DNA from: Algibacillus agarilyticus | GTDB taxonomy: Bacteria > Pseudomonadota > Gammaproteobacteria > Enterobacterales > Alteromonadaceae | NCBI RefSeq assembly: GCF_003286125.1 | Contig: NZ_QMED01000040.1 | Coordinates: 1 to 37,891, forward strand | Reading direction: 5' to 3' | DNA: 37,891 bases | Part shown: positions 1-7,134 of the stretch, in pieces | Layout of the letters: every line of letters starts with the position of its first letter | How positions within the stretch are numbered: position 1 is the first letter of the stretch | Notes under the pieces: model-generated | What the model was told of the DNA's origin: nothing | Seen by the model: only the letters and a program-made list of their open reading frames with translations | Databases searched by the model: none | Position numbers and translations under genes: made by a program

Positions 1-8
1 CTGCTGAG

Positions 9-87
9 ATGGTCACTCCACATTCGGCATCATAATGTGCCATGATTGTAAGCGACAAAACCATTAATCAAACTGTGGAGTGACCAT
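9..87. repeat. 13-bp inverted repeat pair at IS left end
   Basis: ATGGTCACTCCAC at 9-21 is matched perfectly in inverse orientation by GTGGAGTGACCAT at 75-87. The second copy overlaps the ribosome-binding site of the transposase. A third, 11-bp copy is at the right end (1475-1485). The left-most copy and the right-end copy are the expected sub-terminal repeats; the copy at 75-87 is extra and could let the recombinase or an RNA hairpin control translation. Confidence 0.8.
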
Positions 88-88
88 C

Positions 89-1114
89 ATGAAATGTAGC
101 GTAATTAGTATTGACTTAGCAAAGAATATTTTCCAAATCTGTGGCTTAGATGAAAACAGAAACGTTTTGTTTAACAAAAAAGTGAAACGCTCTGCTTTGT
201 TACACGAACTTCGCCAACACGAACCCACTCAAGTTGCAATGGAGGCGTGTTATAGCTCTAACCCTTGGGGGCGCAGAATTAAAATGCTAGGCCATAAAGT
301 TTCTTTACTCCCGGCATTTGCGGTTAAACCTTTTGTGATAGGCAATAAAAACGATCGCAACGATGCACTGGCTATCGCGGAAGCATTCTTCCGCCCAACC
401 ATTCGAAAAATAGAAGTTAAATCACTTGAAGCACAAGATATTCAATCATTGCAGCGCGTCAGAGAGCGCATGATAAAAATACGCACCGGTGATGCTAATC
501 AATTACGGGGGTTATTAGCGGAGTATGGTGTTGTCGTACCGCGAACCCGTGTCGCATTAATGAATGAAATCCCTATTATTTTAGAGTGTAATGAAATGGA
601 ATTGACGGCGACAGCCCGCAAAATCATTCGTCGGCTTTATCAAAATTTACAAAATCAAGATGAACAACTTGACGCAATTCAACAAGAGCTTGATAGCTTG
701 GTTAAAGATAAAAAAGAATATAAACGTTTAATGACAATCCCTGGTGTTGGCCCTGTACTCGCTTCAGCGATCATGGGCAGTGTTACTGATGCCAACACCT
801 TTAAAAACGGTAGGCAGTTTGCTGCTTGGACAGGAATAACCCCTTCTCAGCATGCCAGTGGTGATAAAAATAGAATGGGTAAAATAACCAAACGCGGGAA
901 TAGCACATTAAGGCGGTTGTTTATCATGGGCGCAAGAGCGGTGATGAATTGGTGTACTAAAAAAGATACCTCATTACATCGCTGGGCAAGGCAACTAAAA
1001 AGCCGTATGCACGGTTGTAAAGCGGTTGTGGCATTAGCGAATAAACTTGCGCGTATCACTTGGTCAGTCATGGCATATAAGCAAGATTTCGACATAAACA
1101 AGGCCTGTGCTTAA
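89..1114 (+). CDS. IS110/IS1111-type DEDD transposase (recombinase)
   Basis: This is the site-specific recombinase that moves the surrounding element through a circular intermediate. The N-terminal RuvC-like DEDD domain shows ISIDLAKN (Asp), AMEACYSS (Glu) and NDRNDALAIAEA (two Asp). The C-terminal Tnp20 domain shows PGVGPVLASAIMGS and a conserved serine in the ASGDKNRMGK region. The length of 341 aa is normal for the family and the frame is intact, so the gene looks functional. I chose ATG at 89 because GGAG lies 8 nt upstream; a GTG at 80 is the alternative. The ribosome-binding site lies inside an inverted copy of the left-end repeat (75-87). Known family members act with a bridge RNA encoded next to the gene, here probably downstream. 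Confidence 0.95.
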   Translation: MKCSVISIDLAKNIFQICGLDENRNVLFNKKVKRSALLHELRQHEPTQVAMEACYSSNPWGRRIKMLGHKVSLLPAFAVKPFVIGNKNDRNDALAIAEAFFRPTIRKIEVKSLEAQDIQSLQRVRERMIKIRTGDANQLRGLLAEYGVVVPRTRVALMNEIPIILECNEMELTATARKIIRRLYQNLQNQDEQLDAIQQELDSLVKDKKEYKRLMTIPGVGPVLASAIMGSVTDANTFKNGRQFAAWTGITPSQHASGDKNRMGKITKRGNSTLRRLFIMGARAVMNWCTKKDTSLHRWARQLKSRMHGCKAVVALANKLARITWSVMAYKQDFDINKACA

Positions 1115-1203
1115 TCAAAAAAAACGTAGAATTTAAGAAATAAAACCACTCACTCATTTAAGGGCTAAACGGTACTATATGTATTGATGATTTAAACGGT
1201 TTT

Positions 1204-1345
1204 GTCTTATTTGGAACCTCGCCGGGACAGCTGCTCTAGACGCATAATAACGAGTCGAAGAAGCATTATGCCTGCAAAGGCAAATAAGACATCCTTATTC
1301 AGGAACTCATTAGGGCGCGGCTGCATTTAAAGCCATCAAGACGCC
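1204..1345 (+). ncRNA. candidate bridge RNA core in IS 3' non-coding end
   Basis: The 360 nt between the transposase stop and the right inverted repeat contain no ORF but do contain nested complementary segments. An outer perfect 10-bp stem pairs GTCTTATTTG (1204-1213) with CAAATAAGAC (1281-1290). Inside it, GCATAAT (1242-1248) pairs with ATTATGC (1265-1271). A second stem-loop follows: GGCG/CGCC (1314-1317 with 1342-1345) enclosing GGCT/AGCC (1319-1322 with 1331-1334). Two consecutive stem-loops in the 3' non-coding end are what is expected for the bridge RNA of IS1111-group elements. The ends of the transcript are not determined. Confidence 0.55.
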
Positions 1346-1474
1346 GGATATATGTCAAGAAACCGTTACTTTACCAAGCATAAAACCAGTTTAGTAAGAA
1401 AGAAATATGTAATTTATTCAATGATTTACCCCTATTTTCGGGCAAAAAAACAGGCAATATAGCTTGATTTAATC

Positions 1475-1485
1475 GGAGTGACCAT
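1475..1485. repeat. IS right-end sub-terminal inverted repeat
   Basis: GGAGTGACCAT is the exact complement of the left-end repeat at 9-19 and marks the right end of the IS110-type element. Confidence 0.8.
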
Positions 1486-1503
1486 ATATGTCCCGCATGA
1501 GTG
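1486..1503. repeat. Half copy (H) of the ~95-bp palindromic repeat, cut by the IS
   Basis: The sequence ATGTCCCGCATGAGTG matches the right arm of the palindromic repeat at 3562-3583. The left arm is absent because the IS110-type element joins here. Read on the minus strand, the arm starts about 15 nt after the stop codon of the gene at 1516-2340, the usual position of these repeats. Confidence 0.65.
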
Positions 1504-1515
1504 TTTAGCTTTTAG

Positions 1516-2340
1516 CTATTGCTTTTTAACGTTAGCTTTGGAAACTTCCCATAACTCTCTCCATTCAAGTGCTGTTTTAGGATTTTCCACTTGTTTAATC
1601 CATCGCTCTGTTAAATTTATCAGTTCCTGATTTTCAACTTTGTCCAATTTGTTGACGACAAAATCAGCCATTTTGGCAAAGCGTCTTTTCAGTTGCTTAA
1701 GTGATAAGCGAGTCTTGGTTGCTATTCGGTTGTACCTCTCGCTTGTCAATTCATCTGATAAATCATCTAACTTTTCTTTAGGAAATCCACCATAATTATG
1801 TAAGCTACTGTCATGCTTTGCGAAAGAGTCTGGCAAATAGAGCGATTCATTAATAAATGTGCCTTTGGCATTCTGCATGAATTCATTAGCATGTTTAACT
1901 AAATGATCAGTTAAAAAGGGACTATAGCAAAAAAACATTTTGTATAATAAACGCTCTCGCCCAACAAATATATTTACTGCTTCTTTAGGACTTTCTCCTC
2001 CAAAAATGATCATACCTCCTTCTTGGGCAATCAACGAATAACTAGTTTTAATACAATCTAGCATACCTTCATCGGATAATGCTTCAGCTTTAAGTTTTAA
2101 GTATTCATTGTTCCAAATTGAAGCATCATCGCTAGGGTGCCAAGCAAAGTACAAAGCTAGAGGCACAGGCTCCCACCATTGGCCTTCTTCTCTTACACAC
2201 TCCCCCGTCAGATAATAATGTCCCATTACAGCTATATCATGAGAACTAAAAGAAGTTGAATTTTCCAACCGCTCTTTTAATTGGAGCCAAGATTCACTTC
2301 TCTTTTCTCTCCAAACTTTGTCATCAACATTCCAATACAT
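1516..2340 (-). CDS. Unknown protein, 274 aa
   Basis: I do not recognise this protein. It is acidic and soluble, with no signal peptide or membrane segment. The N-terminal part is rich in Trp and aromatic residues (VDDKVWREKRSESWLQLKER and GQWWEPVPLALYFAWHP). The C-terminal 100 residues are charged and probably helical. The frame is long and uninterrupted. It is the only gene in the left array that runs on the minus strand. It is bordered by palindromic repeats on both sides: H just after its stop, B about 145 bp before its start. It is probably a cassette cargo gene in inverted orientation. No clear Shine-Dalgarno sequence precedes the ATG, so the start is uncertain. Confidence 0.75.
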   Translation of the reverse strand: MYWNVDDKVWREKRSESWLQLKERLENSTSFSSHDIAVMGHYYLTGECVREEGQWWEPVPLALYFAWHPSDDASIWNNEYLKLKAEALSDEGMLDCIKTSYSLIAQEGGMIIFGGESPKEAVNIFVGRERLLYKMFFCYSPFLTDHLVKHANEFMQNAKGTFINESLYLPDSFAKHDSSLHNYGGFPKEKLDDLSDELTSERYNRIATKTRLSLKQLKRRFAKMADFVVNKLDKVENQELINLTERWIKQVENPKTALEWRELWEVSKANVKKQ

Positions 2341-2484
2341 ATTAATTTACCAAATCCGCAATATCTTCTAACAAACCATTATTTTTAAAATCATTAATCG
2401 TAAGCACCTAACCAACCACCTCATTCCTTAGCTATTAACATTCCCCTATGGATCACTTTACTTATTCAAGGAGATCATTGTTTT

Positions 2485-2570
2485 CATGCGGAACAGCCAT
2501 CGATGGATAGTCGATGAACTTATTTAATATCAAATAAAATAAAAAGTTTATATATGCCTGTCCTATACGA
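2485..2570. repeat. Palindromic repeat copy B
   Basis: Left arm CATGCGGAACAGCCAT (2485-2500) and right arm ATGCCTGTCCTATACG (ending 2569) are imperfect inverted repeats around an AT-rich centre of about 55 bp. The arms and the element length match copies A, D, F and G. Confidence 0.75.
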
Positions 2571-2606
2571 TCCTTTTTGAACCGTATTGTACGTGGTTAA
2601 GTCCGG

Positions 2607-2643
2607 CATTACCCCCTTAAAAAATATTTTTAAGGGGGTAATG
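2607..2643. terminator. Perfect 17-bp stem, 3-nt loop hairpin
   Basis: CATTACCCCCTTAAAAA (2607-2623) is followed after 3 nt by its exact complement (2627-2643). The five G:C pairs flanked by A/T runs give a very stable hairpin that could end transcription in either direction. It could also be a trace of an excised or inserted element. It stands between palindrome B and the BRCT gene. The rest of 2341-2785 holds no gene. Confidence 0.6.
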
Positions 2644-2785
2644 AATTTTGATAACGTTTAGTGTAAATTAACAACGACAGTAACAACGAGTTACTTTGCT
2701 GGATTTGAGAACGAGTATTGTTAAGTGACTTGGTATATAGAATATCCGCTAATACTCTCATTATTTGAATATAAGGAAATATAGT

Positions 2786-3481
2786 ATGTCAGAACATCTT
2801 TTAGTTAAACTTGAATTTGATCATGAAAACACACGTAATGCGTTGTATGAAATCTTCAAAGATTATAATTATCAAGAAGCTGACGAAATTAAAGCGAAAC
2901 GGATTGAATCTTTTATCGCTTTAGGTTGCACTTCAAGTGCTACTTTCAAAAATAATCTAGAGACAAAACAAACGTTATCATCGTATGGATATGTAGATAT
3001 TGACACTTTTTTTTCAATCGATGATGCTGATTCTATGTGGATAGATCACCTTGAGAAAAAAGGTAAAAATAAGCTTGAATTTGGTTTAGGAGGAAGCTGT
3101 GGATTAGACGCGTTTTTTGACATGGTCATTCTTAATTGCCTTGCTATCGGTGCAAAAGTTATTTCAGCTAATCTTGAAAATACACAAGTGGGTGGTGAAT
3201 TCGTTTTAAAATTCGAAGATGCGCAATTGGCTTGGGAGGAGTTTGAAGCATCTTTAGAAGGCGAGTTTGTCGTTATAACCGGTAAATTTGAGGATTATAC
3301 CCGACTTGAATTAGAGGAAATAGTAGAAGATCTTGATGGTAATGTTCAAAAGACAGTTAATGGTAAAACAACAATACTGGTAACCGGCGCTAAAACAGGT
3401 AAGTCAAAGTTAGATAAAGCAAAGGATCTGGGTGTTCAAACGATAAATGAAGAAGCATTTTTAGCATTAATCGGCTACTGA
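2786..3481 (+). CDS. Orphan BRCT-domain protein
   Basis: The C-terminal 75 residues form a DNA-ligase-type BRCT domain: FVVITGKFEDYTR, then a leucine-rich helix, then KTTILVTGAKTGKSKLDKAKDLGV and a final EEAFLALIGY. NAD-dependent ligase uses this fold to bind DNA or DNA ends. The N-terminal 150 residues are unlike ligase: there is no adenylation domain, and I do not recognise them. I start at ATG 2786, which has AAGGAAA 7 nt upstream, rather than the in-frame TTG at 2765. The stop is 9 nt before palindrome A, so the gene looks like a cassette cargo gene. A role in DNA binding is inference. Confidence 0.85.
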   Translation: MSEHLLVKLEFDHENTRNALYEIFKDYNYQEADEIKAKRIESFIALGCTSSATFKNNLETKQTLSSYGYVDIDTFFSIDDADSMWIDHLEKKGKNKLEFGLGGSCGLDAFFDMVILNCLAIGAKVISANLENTQVGGEFVLKFEDAQLAWEEFEASLEGEFVVITGKFEDYTRLELEEIVEDLDGNVQKTVNGKTTILVTGAKTGKSKLDKAKDLGVQTINEEAFLALIGY

Positions 3482-3490
3482 ATTATTGGC

Positions 3491-3585
3491 AACTGTGTGG
3501 GACAGTCATCGTTATCACCCTAACTGAAGACTTAAAATCAAATAAAATTATAGGCTTATTTATGCCTGTCCCGCATGAGTGTCAC
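3491..3585. repeat. Palindromic repeat copy A
   Basis: Left arm GTGTGGGACAGTCAT (3496-3510) and right arm ATGCCTGTCCCGCAT (3562-3576) are near-perfect inverted repeats. The element begins about 10 nt after the BRCT gene stop codon. Its right end joins the truncated group II intron at the point where the intron protein gene should start. Confidence 0.8.
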
Positions 3586-4108
3586 TCAAGGCTCCTCCTT
3601 TATTCTAAATGTTCAGGCCTTCACCGTGTCCCAACCATTACGATGGGTGTTTGGCTACTATGCCGTCTGCTGACTTCTGTTTAATCACGATACTAATTAC
3701 TCAATATCGCGCTTTCGATTGTCATCTGTTCGCTCTTTTCAGTTGATGATGCTGAAAAGCCAAGACGCATTGTTAACCTGAGCCTTATTGGTTGCTTATC
3801 GAATGCCTGTTAAACAGATCTCCCCAGATAAGAACATGCACTTTCTCTGCACTGCTGCATCATTTACGGTGGCCGTTAGATCACATGGTTTCGTTGTCTT
3901 GTGCCAACTCACCTCCAGCCTACGCCTAATATGATGTTCTTGTTCATCAGCTCGCAGATTTGCTAGCGGCTTCCTCCCCACAAAACCTCGCGATTTTGCA
4001 GTTGCCATTTGCTAGTAGTTAGCGTTTAATAACAATCAGTTAAATAAACGGTGACCTTCCTACAGAGGACTTTCACCTCATTAGTTCATGCCCATGCTGG
4101 GCGTACAC
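3586..4108 (-). mobile_element. Group II intron, 5' ribozyme part only, truncated
   Basis: Read on the minus strand from 4108, the sequence begins GTGTACGCCCAGCATGGGC, a bacterial group II intron 5' end. Next comes the typical hairpin GAGGTGAAAGTCCTC (4079-4065), and near the far end a segment like the one that usually precedes the intron protein gene (AAGTCAGCAGACGGCATAG, then GGTGAAGGCCTGAACA). It ends in AAAGGAGG (about 3600-3593), the ribosome-binding site for the reverse transcriptase. There the sequence runs into palindrome A, so the maturase gene and domains V-VI are missing. The intron lies antiparallel to the cassette genes inside an attC site, as known for group IIC-attC introns. 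It cannot move by itself. Confidence 0.75.
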
Positions 4109-4202
4109 AAGGCAATCAAGCAGGAAAATTTACAGTTGGCTGTTTTCACTGCGTTCAACAATTTTAGCCAACTACAAATTTCCTCTTATTGAGGCGTTAT
4201 AA
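4109..4202 (+). other. attC site, interrupted at its left end by the intron
   Basis: AGGAAAATTTACAGTTGGCT (from about 4122) pairs with the complementary segment ending near 4183, forming a long imperfect stem with a central loop. The right end is GAGGCGTTATAA, a good R' core site with the crossover G at 4196. The TPR gene starts 19 nt after the core. The left R'' core is degenerate because the group II intron begins at 4108. Confidence 0.7.
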
Positions 4203-4220
4203 CTACTTTAGGTATAGTGT

Positions 4221-5177
4221 ATGAAATATGGATTTTTAATATTATTCTCTTTATGTTTAGCTTCGTGCTCTTCAACGTCTGTAAACGTCCAAAAGCAATT
4301 TGATCTAGAGTTGTCATTTAAAAAAGTACAGTCAACAACACTTTTAAAGCAGCGTAAGTATTCTGACCTCATAACGCTCATAGAGAATCTAGGTAATAAC
4401 TATATCCAACGTGTTGGTAATGAAATGCCATTATTTTGGGAAATTGATTCAGTAGGTCAAACCAAAATTGATTTTGAAAAAGAGATCAATGAGTTTGTTT
4501 CAACGTATCCAAATTCGTACATACCTTACTATTTTAGAGCTGCTTACTATTCTGGAATATCTTGGCAAAAAAGAGGTATGGAATTTATGGATAAAACTTC
4601 TAAATCGCAAGTAGATGGGTTTAAGTATTACAAGTCTCTTGCTTTAGAAGATATAAATAAGGCTATCTCAATAAATTCAAATCTGTCTTGGTTATACCGT
4701 GAAAAACGATTAATACTTGTAGGGCAACGAGGTATGGAAAAAGAGAAAGCAGATGCATTTGATAAGGCTTTAGCTTTAAGGCCAGAAAGCTATATGCTTT
4801 GGAACGATCTTTTACATAATAGCACTCCTCGGTGGGGAGGCAGTATTAATTTAATGCAAAGTATAGTTAATAAGGCTCAAGAGTTTTCGCACCAAAACCC
4901 AAAACTTAAAGAGCTAGCAGCAGCGATACAAAGAGAACTTGGTGATCAAGCTAAGTTTTCTAATAATCTCATACTGGCCGAAAAGTATTACAAAGAATCT
5001 TTGCTATTGGGCGATCATTCTTGGACTCGCTACAATTTAGCTAATGTATATTTTAAACAAAGAAAAAACACTCAAGCGTGTCAGCAGATTTTTAAAGGCC
5101 TTAAACTTAGACCTACACAATGGATACTGAGTGAGCAAGCTGAATGGTGTACGCGTAATAATTATGTGCGAGGGTAG
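4221..5177 (+). CDS. TPR-repeat lipoprotein
   Basis: The protein starts with a lipoprotein signal, MKYGFLILFSLCLASC, with lipobox LASC and the lipidated Cys at residue 16. The rest is helical with tetratricopeptide-like units, for example DINKAISINSNLSWLYREKR, ADAFDKALALRPESYMLW and YKESLLLGDHSWTRYNLANV. TPR domains serve protein-protein contact, so a scaffold role at the envelope is likely; the partner is unknown. The gene lies between two attC sites and starts just after a GTTAT junction, so it is a clear integron-type cassette. The stop codon overlaps the R'' core of the downstream attC. Confidence 0.85.
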   Translation: MKYGFLILFSLCLASCSSTSVNVQKQFDLELSFKKVQSTTLLKQRKYSDLITLIENLGNNYIQRVGNEMPLFWEIDSVGQTKIDFEKEINEFVSTYPNSYIPYYFRAAYYSGISWQKRGMEFMDKTSKSQVDGFKYYKSLALEDINKAISINSNLSWLYREKRLILVGQRGMEKEKADAFDKALALRPESYMLWNDLLHNSTPRWGGSINLMQSIVNKAQEFSHQNPKLKELAAAIQRELGDQAKFSNNLILAEKYYKESLLLGDHSWTRYNLANVYFKQRKNTQACQQIFKGLKLRPTQWILSEQAEWCTRNNYVRG

Positions 5178-5235
5178 TTCAACAAAACGCTAAACCAGAC
5201 GCCAAAAAGCGGCGCTGGTTAGCTCCGCGTTGAGG
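5177..5235 (+). other. attC site, split by a MITE at its crossover point
   Basis: R'' is GTTCAAC (5177-5183) and R' is GCGTTGAGG (core GTT 5229-5231). Between them GCTAAACCAGACGCC and GGCGCTGGTTAGC form a hairpin with an AAAAA-type loop and two unpaired bases, as in true attC sites. A transposable element begins directly after the GTT, so the last four bases shown belong to the MITE. Confidence 0.8.
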
Positions 5236-5408
5236 CTGTAGAATTACTCAAAATGATAATTTTTATGGCTTTTTGTATGCGCAGAGAGTCGCTTTAAATG
5301 TGTTTTTAGCTCAATACAGCCCTAGATTTCACATAGAAGCGCAATTTAGAGCTTAATTTTAATGATTTTTATGAGCTGTTTTTTCTAAAAGAGAAATTCT
5401 ACAGGCTC
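5232..5408. mobile_element. 177-bp MITE related to the IS1182-type element
   Basis: Terminal inverted repeats are GAGGCTGTAGAATTACTC (5232-5249) and, inverted, GAGCCTGTAGAATTTCTC (5408-5391), with 2 mismatches in 18. The left repeat is identical to the left end of the IS1182-type element at 34073-34090. A GTT triplet flanks both sides (5229-5231 and 5409-5411), which would be the target duplication. The element has no ORF and was presumably moved by the IS transposase. Confidence 0.8.
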
Positions 5409-5430
5409 GTTATGTGTATTAGATGAAAAT

Positions 5431-5727
5431 ATGAGCCAAGATCTAAATCAATTAGCAAATAGTGTAGAAACAGAGCAAGATCTTCTGAACTTTGTTCAAG
5501 CTCTAATGAATGATCGCACTGATGAAGAACAAAAAGAAAAAGTAAACCCGAGTTCACCTTATAGCTCTGGTGTTAACGGTTGGGAGAATGGAGATATTGT
5601 ATCTTTTCTTGATGCTGCACTTGCTTGGGGGAAAGCATCTACAAATGGCTTAGAGTTTTACGAAAAGCCAGAAAATCCATGGAAAAGAATTGCTCATATT
5701 TTACATGCAGGTAAGTTCTATGAGTAA
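5431..5727 (+). CDS. DUF7660-like small protein
   Basis: A 98-aa soluble acidic protein. It shows the pattern I associate with DUF7660: an N-terminal helix (DLLNFVQALMNDR), a central WENGDIVSFLDAALAWGK block and a C-terminal PWKRIAHILHAGKFYE. The function of this family is unknown. The gene starts 20 nt after the GTTATG junction to the right of the MITE and ends just before palindrome C, so it is cassette cargo. The family call is from memory of the pattern only. Confidence 0.8.
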   Translation: MSQDLNQLANSVETEQDLLNFVQALMNDRTDEEQKEKVNPSSPYSSGVNGWENGDIVSFLDAALAWGKASTNGLEFYEKPENPWKRIAHILHAGKFYE

Positions 5728-5734
5728 ACACATG

Positions 5735-5773
5735 GACAACTGTGTGGGACAGTCATCGTTATCACACTCAAAG
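5735..5773. repeat. Half copy (C) of the palindromic repeat
   Basis: From CAACTGTGTGGGACAG to about 5770 the sequence matches the left half of copy A. The right half is missing and the following bases lead into ordinary chromosome. It starts about 10 nt after the preceding stop codon. This is the right edge of the first array. Confidence 0.75.
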
Positions 5774-5888
5774 TGAATAAATAACGCGACCAACTCACTC
5801 ATTTAACAAACACAATGTAGCCAAAATCGGTTAAATTTATCTTTTCTTAGATAGCCTGCTGAGATAGTTATTCAATTTTTCTATTTCG

Positions 5889-7109
5889 TTAAAACACTTG
5901 TTCGATTTCACTTAATGTAATACCTAAAAGCTCGGTTGTTATTTTATTTAATGCCGTTTTGTCGCCTTGAAAATGCAAGGTGTAATGATAATGACTTTGT
6001 GATCCACCTGATGATAATTCAAAGGCGGCAGATGATGATTCCATTTCATAAAATGGGCCAAAGTATTGACCAAAATCGTCGGGGCCATCATTAAACACGT
6101 TAACAATTTCTCCATTGTAAGGATCACTTGAATCAATCCATGATGCGGTTACATAGCGTGCAGCTTGGTGTTTGCTAATATTAAACATAACAAGGGTTAA
6201 TAAATTACGTTGTGCATCGTAAGCGCCCATAATGGGTTTTGTTTGGTGTGGCGGGACACCTGTTTTGTTCATGTATTGCGCATCGGCTTTATAAAAAACA
6301 TGATTTTTAGCGGTTTGGGTATGGCTGGTTTTTATCGCGTTAAAATACGGTGTTGCCTCTTTAACCGTGCCCTTTGTCGGTATGACCACGGTTGTATCTG
6401 CGCTGGGTTTAAATGCCCCTAAGTGCCAAATCGAAACTAAGCCGGTTTCTTTTTTCCAAGCCTCGCCTGTGTTTATAATTTGGGTATCGCTGCCATAACC
6501 AACAAATTCAACCGTATCAAGGTGGGTTAATTTTGTCATGGCTTCTATTTCTGCTTTTGAAAACAAACGAACGGTTCGTTTTACATCAAATTCGAATGTT
6601 GTATCGGCGTTATTAACCAGCGTGACCGGTGCTTGAACCGTTATTTTTGATGCTGTTTGCGCTATCACGTTGTAGGGCTGCATTACGATAGCGTCTTGTG
6701 CATAAAGGTTATCGGTTGTGCGTTCTTTGCCGTGTGGAAAAAATTGCGAAAACGTGCCGGTTTCTGGGCCAAACATGAGCCTGTCTGCGCCGCCTATAGG
6801 CGTGCTGCGTGATTGATGCGGTGTTTGCAAATAGTCATGATTAAACCATCCGAATGTTTGGCCTTTGGTGGCATTGGCTGTTGCTGTCATTATTCTGCCT
6901 TGTAATTCAGGCACCACAATTAGTTTTCGTTGGCCATCAGATAACACAACCGGATTAAATTGTTGTTTGAGCAAATCGACATCCGCATTAAATTCATTTT
7001 TTGACATGGTAGGGGCGTTATCGAGTTCGTCATTTTTGATGAGGGTGCATCCTTGTAAAGTGAATGTTAGCCATAATAGGCAAGGTATCATTTTAATTAA
7101 TGTTGTCAT
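5889..7109 (-). CDS. DUF6786-like lipoprotein
   Basis: The N-terminus, MTTLIKMIPCLLWLTFTLQGC, is a lipoprotein signal with lipobox LQGC. The mature part of about 385 residues is beta-rich and opens with KLIVVPELQGRIMTATANA, a pattern shared with DUF6786 and galactose-mutarotase-like proteins. Later motifs include FGWFNHDYL, GGADRLMFGPETG and HYTLHFQGD. This suggests an envelope protein with a carbohydrate-binding or epimerase-like fold; no enzyme activity can be assigned. It lies 25 nt downstream of the SDR gene and is probably transcribed with it. Confidence 0.8.
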   Translation of the reverse strand: MTTLIKMIPCLLWLTFTLQGCTLIKNDELDNAPTMSKNEFNADVDLLKQQFNPVVLSDGQRKLIVVPELQGRIMTATANATKGQTFGWFNHDYLQTPHQSRSTPIGGADRLMFGPETGTFSQFFPHGKERTTDNLYAQDAIVMQPYNVIAQTASKITVQAPVTLVNNADTTFEFDVKRTVRLFSKAEIEAMTKLTHLDTVEFVGYGSDTQIINTGEAWKKETGLVSIWHLGAFKPSADTTVVIPTKGTVKEATPYFNAIKTSHTQTAKNHVFYKADAQYMNKTGVPPHQTKPIMGAYDAQRNLLTLVMFNISKHQAARYVTASWIDSSDPYNGEIVNVFNDGPDDFGQYFGPFYEMESSSAAFELSSGGSQSHYHYTLHFQGDKTALNKITTELLGITLSEIEQVF

Positions 7110-7134
7110 TTTTAACCTTTTATCAGCTGGGTTG

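Larger units (their letters stand above)
1..1490 (+). mobile_element. IS110-family element, IS1111-type, apparently complete
   Basis: The element holds one DEDD transposase gene with a very short 5' non-coding end (about 80 nt) and a long 3' non-coding end (about 370 nt), the arrangement known for the IS1111 group. Sub-terminal inverted repeats are visible: ATGGTCACTCC at 9-19 and its complement GGAGTGACCAT at 1475-1485. The exact outer ends are uncertain because the window starts at or inside the left end. On the right the element abuts a half copy of the palindromic repeat found elsewhere in the window, so it seems to have inserted into such a palindrome. IS1111 members that target integron attC sites are known; this one may belong with them (inference). 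Confidence 0.85.

Noticed and set aside
847-1101. 84-aa ORF opposite the IS110-type transposase
   Set aside because: Shadow of the transposase gene on the other strand; no protein family seen.
3796-4008. 70-aa ORF on the minus strand
   Set aside because: It lies inside the group II intron ribozyme sequence, has no known domain, and its reading would only translate structured RNA.
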